Translations under genes and position numbers: made by a program
Notes under the pieces: model-generated
What the model saw: only the letters and a program-made list of their open reading frames with translations
Database searches by the model: none
What the model was told of the DNA's origin: nothing
Source: Archangium sp.
GTDB taxonomy: Bacteria; Myxococcota; Myxococcia; Myxococcales; Myxococcaceae
Length of the DNA: 9,479 bases
Direction: 5' to 3'
Assembly (NCBI GenBank): GCA_016793525.1
Contig: JAEUJT010000091.1
Location: 1-9,479 of the forward strand
Shown here: piece by piece, positions 1 through 5,322 of the stretch
Layout of the letters: each line of letters begins with the position of its first letter
Position numbering within the stretch: the first letter of the stretch is position 1

Positions 1-1
1 T

Positions 2-607
2 GTGCCAAACGCCGGCGCCGTGTCGTTGGCGGTGCTCGAGCCTGCGCCGCGCGTCCTTCGCCATTGGCCACCCGAAGATCCGTCATCGGACCACGCGCTC
101 CGGCGGGTCAGCGTCAGCGGAGGGGTCGCCACCGCCGCAGCGCCAGTCAGCGGTTCAACCGCTGGCGCCGTTGCCTCGGGCATTGCGGCATTCGACCTGA
201 GCTCGCGCTCTGGCTGGGGCGGAGGCGTCGAGCTCGGCTTCATTCAGGCCCGGCGCGCCAGCTCGGTGGTGCAGGCGCTCGAGGTCTGGGCGAGCCACCA
301 ATGGCTGACGCTCTACGGCCGCGTCGCGTGGAAGCCATGGCAACGCCTCGGTATCGACGCCACGTTCGGGCCGCGCTTCACCCGGGTGGTGTACGGCAAG
401 CCGGAGACCTTCGACGTGCGCGTCGGCGTGGCCGCCTCGGTCGGCCTCTCCACGCCACTGTGGTGGCGACTGAGTGCCACACTCCGGGGCACCGGCGTGC
501 TGAGCCTCGACCCCACGAGCGCTTGGCCCAGTGTCGCCGAGGGCAAGTCTCCCGGGACACGCGTGCTGCTTGGCAACCTGACGCTTGGGCTCGCGCTGGA
601 GTGGTGA
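2..607 (+). CDS. Probable outer-membrane beta-barrel protein, C-terminal part (5' truncated by the window edge)
   Basis: An open frame enters from the left edge and ends at TGA 605-607, giving at least 201 codons. A GTG at base 2 is the first possible start, but the true start is probably outside the window because no signal peptide is visible. From about residue 35 the protein alternates polar and hydrophobic residues and is rich in Gly, Trp and Tyr, as in amphipathic beta-strands. It ends in ...GLALEW, and a C-terminal aromatic residue is typical of BAM-inserted outer-membrane proteins. The stop lies one base before the ATG of the ECF sigma gene, so the two are co-transcribed and probably coupled. 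In that position the protein could be the surface receptor or the output of the sigma/FecR pair. The family is not recognised, and the beta-barrel call rests on composition and strand pattern only. Confidence 0.6.
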   Translation: MPNAGAVSLAVLEPAPRVLRHWPPEDPSSDHALRRVSVSGGVATAAAPVSGSTAGAVASGIAAFDLSSRSGWGGGVELGFIQARRASSVVQALEVWASHQWLTLYGRVAWKPWQRLGIDATFGPRFTRVVYGKPETFDVRVGVAASVGLSTPLWWRLSATLRGTGVLSLDPTSAWPSVAEGKSPGTRVLLGNLTLGLALEW

Positions 608-608
608 C

Positions 609-1205
609 ATGAGCGCCAGTGTGGGGGTCGAACACCAGACGAATGCGCTGCGGGCAGCCACACACGTCAGCGTCGACGACGTGCGGCGGCTCTACGTCGA
701 ACTCTCCCCTGAGCTGCGGCAAGGCCTCGCGCGCCTCGCCGGCCCAATGCTCGACCCCGACGACCTGCTGCATGAAGTCTTCGTGGTCGCTCTCAGGCGC
801 AGAGAGGCGCTCGGTGCGGCGTTGTCTCCTCGCGCGTGGCTCTACGGCATCGCCGTGAAGCTGACGGCCTCTCGGCGGCGCGTGGCCACCGCTCGGAGGT
901 TTCTGGGCCTCGACGAGGCGCGCTCCGAGACCACGGGTGATTCCCCGGCCCGCACCATGGAGCAACGAGATGCCGCGCACACCGTGCAGCGGGTGTTGAA
1001 CGCGCTCCCGGCCGCGAAGCGCGATGTCGTGGTGCTGTTCGAGCTGCAAGGCCTCTCCGGCGAGGAGATTTCGGCGGTCCTCGGCATCCCCGTTCAGACG
1101 GTGTGGACCCGGCTGTTCCACGCGCGCAAAGCCTTCGCCGCGGCGCTGGCCCGCCTCGAGGTCACCGAGCAACGCACCAGCGGCGTGGCGGGCGGTGTCT
1201 CGTGA
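609..1205 (+). CDS. ECF-type RNA polymerase sigma factor (sigma-70 family)
   Basis: 198 residues, the usual ECF size, with only regions 2 and 4. Region 2.2 is visible as DPDDLLHEVFVVALRR (about 49-64), followed by PRAWLYGIAVKLTASRRR (about 74-91), matching the 2.3/2.4 core-binding and -10-melting helices. Region 4 spans about 120-183, with the helix-turn-helix LSGEEISAVLGIPVQTVWTRLF (in part; about 149-170) that would read the -35 element. ATG 609 is chosen over upstream in-frame starts because GGAG at 598-601 sits 7 nt before it and it follows the beta-barrel stop by one base. The last codons overlap the FecR gene start (GTGA at 1202-1205). The linker between regions 2 and 4 is short. The cassette order, barrel then sigma then FecR, implies a cell-surface-signalled sigma factor. 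Its promoter targets are unknown. Confidence 0.93.
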   Translation: MSASVGVEHQTNALRAATHVSVDDVRRLYVELSPELRQGLARLAGPMLDPDDLLHEVFVVALRRREALGAALSPRAWLYGIAVKLTASRRRVATARRFLGLDEARSETTGDSPARTMEQRDAAHTVQRVLNALPAAKRDVVVLFELQGLSGEEISAVLGIPVQTVWTRLFHARKAFAAALARLEVTEQRTSGVAGGVS

Positions 1206-2104
1206 AGCCCTGGCGCGAAGAAGAACCTGACGAGCGGGCGGCCAAGCTGCTCCACATCGCGGCAGAGGCCCCCGCGGCCCCTCCGGCCCAGCAGTGGGAC
1301 GACGTCGTCGCCGCGAGCATCACCCCGCCGCGCTCGAACATGGGCTGGGCGGTGGCGGCGCTGCTGGCCGTCGTGCTGGGCGTGTCGGTCACCCCGTGGA
1401 GCCGCGCACCCGAGGTGGCCGAGGTTCCGCCCTCGCCCTCGAGCGCCGTGGCCGTCGTGGTCCCCGAAGCAGGCTCGGTGTGGCGGCGGCTCGGCGACCA
1501 GTCGTTGCTGCTCGAGCGCGGCCGGCTCGACGTCGACCTCGCCGGGAACACGCCGACCCACGTGATTGCCGGCGCCGTGGAGATCGAAGTGACGACCGCC
1601 CGCTTCGCCGCGCAGGTGGTGAACGGCCACACCACCGTCGACGTCGTCGAGGGCAACGTGATGCTGCGCTTCGACGGGCAGCGGCAGGCGCTCCGCGCCG
1701 GTGAGCACTTCGAATGGCCGCGCGCCGTTCCCTCGTCGGCCGCCGTGCCGCCACCGCCCGACCCGTGTGACGCCCACCACGGCGACGAGCTGCTGGCTTG
1801 CCTCCGCCGCGAAGCCCAAGGCGCGGGTTTAGCTGCGGAGACCGCCCTCTTCGAGCTGGCCGCCATCGAGCTCCGCGGAGGTCACCCCTCGGAGGCCGTC
1901 GCCGCGTGGTCGAACCTGGTGCGCCGCTTCCCCGACGGCGTGCTGCACCTCGAGGCGCGGTTGGCGCTGCTCCGAACGCTGGTGTCGACCGGTCGTTCCG
2001 CGCAGGCCGCAGAGGTGGCGCGCGATTTCGAGCGGTGCTGCTCGGCCGATGTTCGCGCCACTGATGTTCGACGCCTGAGGCGCCAACTCCAGACTCCGCA
2101 GTGA
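1202..2104 (+). CDS. FecR-domain membrane protein with C-terminal TPR-like region; probable anti-sigma regulator
   Basis: 300 residues from GTG 1202, which overlaps the sigma stop (GTGA). An in-frame extension upstream exists but would run inside the sigma gene. A cytoplasmic N-terminus of about 46 residues precedes one membrane segment, about 47-66 (MGWAVAALLAVVLGVSV). A FecR domain follows at about 88-172, with its usual beta-rich pattern: a sequence around 125-140 in which small and hydrophobic residues alternate, then HTTVDVVEGNVMLRF. After a Pro linker comes a helical TPR-like region, about 205-285 (ELAAIELRGGHPSEAVAAW, then a second helical pair). FecR proteins classically sense a periplasmic signal and control a partner ECF sigma. 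The N-terminus here lacks an obvious HxxxCxxC zinc anti-sigma motif. Coupling to the sigma gene supports partnership. TPR-fused FecR proteins are common in Myxococcota, which supports the lineage call. Confidence 0.88.
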   Translation: MKPWREEEPDERAAKLLHIAAEAPAAPPAQQWDDVVAASITPPRSNMGWAVAALLAVVLGVSVTPWSRAPEVAEVPPSPSSAVAVVVPEAGSVWRRLGDQSLLLERGRLDVDLAGNTPTHVIAGAVEIEVTTARFAAQVVNGHTTVDVVEGNVMLRFDGQRQALRAGEHFEWPRAVPSSAAVPPPPDPCDAHHGDELLACLRREAQGAGLAAETALFELAAIELRGGHPSEAVAAWSNLVRRFPDGVLHLEARLALLRTLVSTGRSAQAAEVARDFERCCSADVRATDVRRLRRQLQTPQ

Positions 2105-2160
2105 CGGGCCGCGGAGACGCCGCGCATTCGTGTCAGCCCCGTATGCGATGACTGCGCCGG

Positions 2161-2178
2161 GGCAGAAATCGGTCTGCC
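2161..2178. repeat. Short inverted repeat upstream of the 64-aa gene
   Basis: GGCAGA-AATCGG-TCTGCC is a perfect 6-bp inverted repeat with a 6-nt centre, ending 19 nt before ATG 2198. It could be an operator or a leader hairpin. There is no T-tract for a terminator, and chance is possible. The rest of the 93-bp gap (2105-2197) shows no clear promoter. Confidence 0.3.
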
Positions 2179-2197
2179 ATTCACACAGGGCGGCGAC

Positions 2198-2392
2198 ATG
2201 TTGATTCCAGGGCGACGGTTGGCGGTGTTTTCGATTCGAGCGGGCAAAAACGGCAGCATCTGGGTGCGGGCTGGCTGGGCCGAGGTGAACCGAGACGCGT
2301 CGGTGAACCTGCACCTCGACGTGCTGCCCCTCGACGGGCGGCTCCATGTACGCGAGGTCGGTGTGACACCGACGTCACCTCCGCACGCTTGA
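2198..2392 (+). CDS. Conserved-looking 64-aa small protein, function unknown
   Basis: A 64-residue frame from ATG 2198 with a weak AGGG 7 nt upstream. The core reads KNGSIWVRAGWAEVNRDASV, followed closely by LHLDVLPLDGRLHVRE. This order (Lys-Asn-Gly, a tryptophan strand, G-x-A/W, N-x-D-G/A-S, hydrophobic strand, LP-x-DGR/K-hydrophobic-x-x-R-E) matches a small protein pattern I have seen annotated as hypothetical in many proteobacteria. It is predicted to be an all-beta cytoplasmic domain, with no signal peptide and no membrane segment. It lies alone between the FecR cassette and the hydrolase gene, and its stop codon lies inside the likely -35 of the next gene. The pattern match makes it more likely real than its size would suggest. 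Function is not known. Confidence 0.72.
   Translation: MLIPGRRLAVFSIRAGKNGSIWVRAGWAEVNRDASVNLHLDVLPLDGRLHVREVGVTPTSPPHA
2357..2373. repeat. 17-bp near-palindrome (8+1+8) at the end of the 64-aa gene
   Basis: GTCGGTGT-G-ACACCGAC is a perfect 8-bp inverted repeat around one central base. It lies in the last codons of the 64-aa gene, 15 bp upstream of the likely -35 of the hydrolase gene. The symmetry and position would suit a dimeric regulator. It is inside coding sequence, so chance or codon constraint is possible. Confidence 0.35.
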
Positions 2393-2417
2393 GGCAGGTC
2401 GCCGGCACCACTACGCT
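2389..2417 (+). promoter_or_regulatory. Likely sigma-70-type promoter giving a leaderless mRNA for the hydrolase-like gene
   Basis: TTGAGG (2389-2394), a 17-bp spacer, then TACGCT (2412-2417). Initiation 6-9 bp downstream of the -10 would fall at about 2424-2427, essentially on ATG 2427. The gene has no Shine-Dalgarno sequence, which fits leaderless translation. The -35 overlaps the stop codon of the preceding small gene. The -10 keeps only the T1, A2 and T6 positions of TATAAT. Confidence 0.45.
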
Positions 2418-2426
2418 CAGCCGTTC

Positions 2427-3377
2427 ATGAGCTCGATTCGCAAGCAGCAGCCGTCGCTGTCTCCGGTGCAGGTGTCTACCAAGGCGCTGACGTCGAACCT
2501 CCCGAAGCTCGCCCCCGCGTTGCAGAAGGTGCCGGTGCTGACCACGCCGTCGGCGGCGGGCGCGTGGGCGCCTCAGGCAGGAGCGGTCGAGACGACCGAG
2601 ACGAAAAAGGCAAAGGCCTTCGACGGCATGGTTCGGGTGGGCTCCGGGTGGAAGACGTCGAAAGACTTCTCCTTCGCCGAGGCCGCCAAGGCCGCGGGCG
2701 ACAAGGGGCCGCTGCTGTACCTCAACGGCATCTGCACCCAGGTGAATACCTTCGACACGCAGTTGGCGACGCTGCAGTCCATCGGAGAGCCCGCGACGGG
2801 CATCTACAACGCGACGGCCAATGGCTTTTTCGACGTCTCCCAGGCCATTCACAACAAGGTGCCGGTGCTCACCGACAAGTCGGTGGTGTCGACGCGCGAC
2901 ATGATGCTCAAGGCGCTCACCGAGACCTCTGGGCCAGTGCGCGTCATTGGGTACTCCGCGGGCACCATCGGGCTGCGGCGCTCGCTCAACCAGCTCAAAG
3001 ACGCGCTGATGGACAAGGCGGTGAAGTCACACGAGGGCGCGGGCGTCAGCCGAAAAGAGGCGAAGAAGCTGGCCGAGGCCGACGTGGCCAAGACGCTGGC
3101 GCGGCTCCAGGTGACGACGTTCGCCAGCGGCGCGCGCCGGTGGGTCGACGGACCGACGTACACGCACTTCGTGGCCAAGGGCGACAGCGTGCCGGGGCTC
3201 TTCGGGCCGACCGAGCGCACCGTGGCGAAGGCGAAAAACGAGAAAATCGTGTTCTTCGACCCCGCATCACCCGAGCTGGGCCCGACGCGCATGCCCGAGC
3301 ACCCCCACGGCTTCGCCAACTACGCGGCGGCGCTGGCGCTGTACGAAAAGGGTGTGCTGACGGTGAACAGCCGCTGA
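2427..3377 (+). CDS. Alpha/beta-hydrolase-like protein, probably cytoplasmic, function unknown
   Basis: 316 residues. The first ~65 are Ser/Pro/Ala/Lys-rich and probably disordered, with no signal peptide. A hydrolase-like core follows: LLYLNGICTQVNTF (about 95-108) is a first strand and loop with an N-G motif where lipase-type folds place the oxyanion loop. VIGYSAG (173-179) is the GxSxG nucleophile elbow, with Ser177 as nucleophile. FVAKGDSVPGLFG supplies Asp253 in a typical acid position. EHPHGFANY supplies His294 (or His292) next to F-A-N-Y, as in other proteins of this type. Order and spacing of Ser, Asp and His fit a serine-hydrolase triad. Substrate and partners are unknown. A charged helical insert (about 188-225, Lys/Glu-rich) follows the nucleophile helix. 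ATG 2427 has no Shine-Dalgarno; a promoter lies directly before it. Confidence 0.85.
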   Translation: MSSIRKQQPSLSPVQVSTKALTSNLPKLAPALQKVPVLTTPSAAGAWAPQAGAVETTETKKAKAFDGMVRVGSGWKTSKDFSFAEAAKAAGDKGPLLYLNGICTQVNTFDTQLATLQSIGEPATGIYNATANGFFDVSQAIHNKVPVLTDKSVVSTRDMMLKALTETSGPVRVIGYSAGTIGLRRSLNQLKDALMDKAVKSHEGAGVSRKEAKKLAEADVAKTLARLQVTTFASGARRWVDGPTYTHFVAKGDSVPGLFGPTERTVAKAKNEKIVFFDPASPELGPTRMPEHPHGFANYAAALALYEKGVLTVNSR

Positions 3378-3441
3378 GGGTCTTCTCTCGACCGAAATCA
3401 GAGAGTAGGCCTAACGCGCTGGGCCCGGCAGCTGTCTTCAC

Positions 3442-3445
3442 GGAG
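3442..3445 (+). promoter_or_regulatory. Shine-Dalgarno GGAG that decides the protease start
   Basis: GGAG at 3442-3445 is 5 nt before GTG 3451. It overlaps the alternative GTG at 3445, so 3451 is the better start for the protease. Confidence 0.6.
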
Positions 3446-3450
3446 TGTTT

Positions 3451-4560
3451 GTGCGTCTCGTGTCAGTGGTGATGGTGGCGGCGCTCGCCGGGTGTGGGCG
3501 TGGGCCGATCGTTGAGGCCTCATCGATCGACCTGCACCGCCGAGCCATTCAAGGTGGCGCCCTCGACTCGACGTCGACCGCGGTGGTGTCGGTCCTGTTG
3601 ACCGACGGTTCGACCACGTGGGTGTGCAGCGGCTCGCTCATCGCGCCGAACCTCGTGTTGACCGCGCAGCACTGCGTGGCCGATTCGCCGTCGGCCGACT
3701 GCGTCAGCAGCAACCAATTCGGCGCAGCGTGGTCCACGTCGAGCTTCGTGGTCACCACCAGCGCCTCGGCGTCGGCGACCCACTACCGCCGCGGTACCTT
3801 CCCGACGGTCGATAACGCGACCTGGTTCGGCGTACGCGCGGTGTGGACACCCGGGCGCACTTTCTGCGGCGACGACATGGCGCTGCTCGAGCTGTCGACC
3901 GCGATCTCCGGCGTGTGCCCCCTGGTTCCTCGCGTCGACCAGGCGGTGACCGACGGCGAGACCTACTCCGCGGTGGGCTTCGGAGCCCTCTCCCCGACTG
4001 ACGACAGCGCGGGGACGAGGTACCGGGTCGGCGGAATGAGCGTCACCTGTGCGGCGCAATGCGGCAGCGACGCGCACCCCACCCGCGAATGGGAAGGCGG
4101 CGCCTCGGACGCGCGCGGAGGCTGCTCGGGCGACTCCGGAGGCCCAGCGCTCGACTCCCAAGGACGGATTATCGGAACCCTGTCCCGCGGTACCGAAGAC
4201 ACCTGCAACGACTCGACGTACGCCAGCGTTGCGGGGTTGGCGACCTGGCTCCGGCAGCAGGCGCTCGTCGCCGCGGCCGACGGGAACTACACGGCGCCCG
4301 GGTGGGCCATGGGCCAGCCCACGTCAGGGACCAGCGGCTGTTCCGGCACCGGCGGAGGTTCCGGCGCGGGCGGTGGTTCCGGCGCGGGCGGTGGTTCCGG
4401 TGCGGGCGGTGGTTCCGGTGCGACCCCGATCGTCCTCTTCCACGCCAAGGCGGAAGGTCCCGCAGCGAAGTCTGGGTGTACTTCGGTTGAGGTGCTGAAC
4501 CTCTGGAGCTGGCTCGGCGTCATCACCACGCTCCGGCGCCGACGCACATCGGTCCCCTGA
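3451..4560 (+). CDS. Trypsin-like (S1 family) serine protease, lipoprotein signal plus MYXO-CTERM-like tail
   Basis: 369 residues from GTG 3451. The N-terminus MRLVSVVMVAALAGC is a short signal peptide with lipobox LAGC (Cys15). A short propeptide leads to IQGG (33-36), equivalent to the IVGG new N-terminus of active S1 enzymes. The catalytic triad is His74 in LTAQHC, Asp142 in GDDMALLEL and Ser229 in GCSGDSGGP. Cysteines flank His74 as in the 42-58 disulfide. The residue six before Ser229 is Gly, so Asp189-type trypsin specificity is not expected; small or hydrophobic P1 residues are more likely. After the domain comes a Gly/Ser/Ala linker (four GGGSGA units), then G-C (Cys343), a hydrophobic stretch (LNLWSWLGVITTL) and RRRR, the layout of MYXO-CTERM tails. 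Third-position GC stays high to the stop, so the tail is not a frameshift product. It is probably surface-exposed or secreted. It is monocistronic, and convergent with the next operon. Confidence 0.93.
   Translation: MRLVSVVMVAALAGCGRGPIVEASSIDLHRRAIQGGALDSTSTAVVSVLLTDGSTTWVCSGSLIAPNLVLTAQHCVADSPSADCVSSNQFGAAWSTSSFVVTTSASASATHYRRGTFPTVDNATWFGVRAVWTPGRTFCGDDMALLELSTAISGVCPLVPRVDQAVTDGETYSAVGFGALSPTDDSAGTRYRVGGMSVTCAAQCGSDAHPTREWEGGASDARGGCSGDSGGPALDSQGRIIGTLSRGTEDTCNDSTYASVAGLATWLRQQALVAAADGNYTAPGWAMGQPTSGTSGCSGTGGGSGAGGGSGAGGGSGAGGGSGATPIVLFHAKAEGPAAKSGCTSVEVLNLWSWLGVITTLRRRRTSVP
4351..4422 (+). repeat. Four in-frame 18-bp tandem repeats encoding the GGGSGA linker
   Basis: Four units of GGCGGTGGTTCCGGYGCG, the first with GGA instead of GGT. 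They encode (Gly-Gly-Gly-Ser-Gly-Ala)x4 between the protease domain and the C-terminal sorting tail. Units two to four differ from each other only at silent C/T sites, which points to recent copy-number change by slippage. Confidence 0.9.
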
Positions 4561-4693
4561 GCTGCCCAGCAGCAGCAGGTGCCACACACTTTGTACCGAA
4601 CGTCTCAGCGCGCAAAACTGCTGCCCAGCAGCAGGTGCCTGCTGCCCAGCAGCAGGTGCCACACACTTTGTACCGAACGTCTCAGCGCACAAA
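4561..4693. repeat. Duplicated extragenic hairpin-plus-tail repeat between convergent genes
   Basis: Two direct copies lie at 4561-4616 and 4641-4693. From 4570/4647 onward they match over 47 bp with one mismatch (4612/4689); copy one has an extra AGC triplet in its CAGCAG run. Each copy is a palindromic head (GCTGCCCAGCAGCAGGTGCC) followed by a tail that starts ACACACTTTGTACC and continues GAACGTCTCAGCGC. A third head without tail lies at 4621-4639. CCTGCTGC-CCA-GCAGCAGG (4638-4656) is a perfect 8-bp hairpin, extendable with G.T pairs to 4634-4660. No long ORF fits the region, and the tail is far more AT-rich than its surroundings. It looks like a REP/BIME-type extragenic element; that is inference, since no genome-wide count is available. 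It may also separate transcripts of the convergent genes. Confidence 0.8.
4614..4631 (-). terminator. Possible intrinsic terminator of the minus-strand operon
   Basis: On the minus strand CTGCTG-GG-CAGCAG (4631 to 4618) is followed at once by TTTT (4617-4614). The stem is short, effectively 5 bp with a 4-nt loop, and the T-run is only four bases, so termination may be weak. It sits about 70 bp past the stop of the last operon gene and is embedded in the repeat. Confidence 0.35.
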
Positions 4694-4702
4694 GCCACGC
4701 CG

Positions 4703-4861
4703 TTACTGCTTTTTTGCCAGCTCGAGGAGGAGTTCGAGGTCGCGCGACGGCTCGAGATTCTCGAGGAGGTCGAGGTTTTCGATGACCTCCACGTCCTCAG
4801 CGGGAGGGCTCGGTGGCCGCCCACCATCGAGCGCCAACACCAGCACCACGAGGGCGAACAT
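4703..4861 (-). CDS. 52-aa small membrane or secreted protein with an anti-sigma-tail-like motif
   Basis: From ATG 4861-4859, overlapping the stop of the DUF3106-type gene as TGATG; stop TAA at 4705-4703. No good Shine-Dalgarno is seen (GGGAG is 14 nt away), so translation probably depends on reinitiation. Residues 1-11 (MFALVVLVLAL) are hydrophobic, a short signal or anchor with only a Pro/Gly-rich stretch after it. The rest is acidic: EDVEVIENLDLLENLE (22-37), then RDLELLLEL and a final AKKQ. The motif V-x-x-N-L-D-L-L-E-x-L-E matches V-x-x-N-I-D-V-L-E-x-Y-E in the extracytoplasmic tail of the anti-sigma factor of the same operon, and both continue with D-x-E-hydrophobic-hydrophobic and a final L-x-E-L or H-E-L. 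It is inferred to act with the sigma/anti-sigma pair. It is too short for confident family assignment. Confidence 0.7.
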   Translation of the reverse strand: MFALVVLVLALDGGRPPSPPAEDVEVIENLDLLENLEPSRDLELLLELAKKQ

Positions 4862-5322
4862 CACGGGCGACGGCGCTCCCGGAGCCGATCTCTCGCCTCT
4901 TGGCGCTGCTCCTGCGTCATCGACCTCCAGCGGCGCATGTTCTCGCGCATCTGCTCGCGCTGCTCCGGGTGCGCCTGCAGCCAGCTGCGCATGCGCTGGC
5001 GCAGCTCGTCGCGCTGTGCGCCATCGAGCTTGCGAAACTCCTGGAACCGCTGGCGCAGCTCGTCCCGCTCCGAGGGGCTCATGCGAGCGAAGGCGCGGCT
5101 GTTCTCGCGCACCCGGTCTCGCTCCTCGGGCGACATGGCGCGGAACCGCTCGAGGTTGGCCTTGAGGCGCTCGCGCTCCTCGGGCGGCAGCGCTTTGTAG
5201 GCCTTCAGCCGCTCGCGCAGCACCTGCTTCTCGGCGTCGGGCAGCGCGTTGAACCGCTCGGCGGCGGTCTCCGCGTGGGCCACCGCGGCCAGCAACATCA
5301 CACTCAGCACCAGATGTTTCAT
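4861..5322 (-). CDS. DUF3106-type periplasmic helical-repeat protein
   Basis: 153 residues from ATG 5322, with a strong GAGGAGG 7 nt upstream; the start overlaps the anti-sigma stop (ATGA). The signal peptide is MKHLVLSVMLLAAVAHA, with cleavage expected after AHA (17). The mature part is almost only charged helix. Residues 28-153 divide into exactly seven 18-residue units without insertion, of the type [S/P]P-x-E-R-[D/E]-x-hydrophobic-R-x-x-x-x-x-F-R-x-M. The Ser-Pro-Glu-Glu openings (for example at 64 and 82) look like helix N-caps. DUF3106 proteins are short periplasmic proteins with such LSPEER-type repeats and are often encoded beside ECF sigma/anti-sigma genes. The resemblance to Spy/CpxP-like helical periplasmic proteins is only general. 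A role in sensing envelope stress for the upstream sigma pair is inferred from the operon. Confidence 0.85.
   Translation of the reverse strand: MKHLVLSVMLLAAVAHAETAAERFNALPDAEKQVLRERLKAYKALPPEERERLKANLERFRAMSPEERDRVRENSRAFARMSPSERDELRQRFQEFRKLDGAQRDELRQRMRSWLQAHPEQREQMRENMRRWRSMTQEQRQEARDRLRERRRP

Noticed and set aside
378..1172. 264-codon open frame on the - strand
   Set aside because: It is antisense to the barrel and sigma genes. The sigma-70 regions on the + strand are unambiguous.
2094..2116. Terminator after the FecR gene
   Set aside because: CTCCGC/GCGGAG can pair over 6 bp with an 11-nt loop, but there is no T-tract and the left arm lies in the coding end. It is too weak to call.
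2181..2852. 223-codon open frame on the - strand over the 64-aa gene and the hydrolase start
   Set aside because: The translation is Arg/Gly/Leu-rich without recognisable motifs, and it would cross the start and N-terminus of the hydrolase gene. The + strand small protein has a family-like pattern.
3388..3417. Promoter for the protease gene (TCGACC, 18 bp, TAACGC)
   Set aside because: Both hexamers match poorly and the spacer is slightly long. It cannot be separated from chance.
4423..4560. Frameshift at the C-terminus of the protease
   Set aside because: The odd-looking tail was suspected, but third-position GC remains high and the frame ends in Gly-Cys, a hydrophobic stretch and four Arg, the expected sorting-tail order.
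4561..4702. CRISPR-like array
   Set aside because: There are only two full copies with a 24-bp interval that itself contains a third copy of the head. No unique spacers and no cas genes are present.
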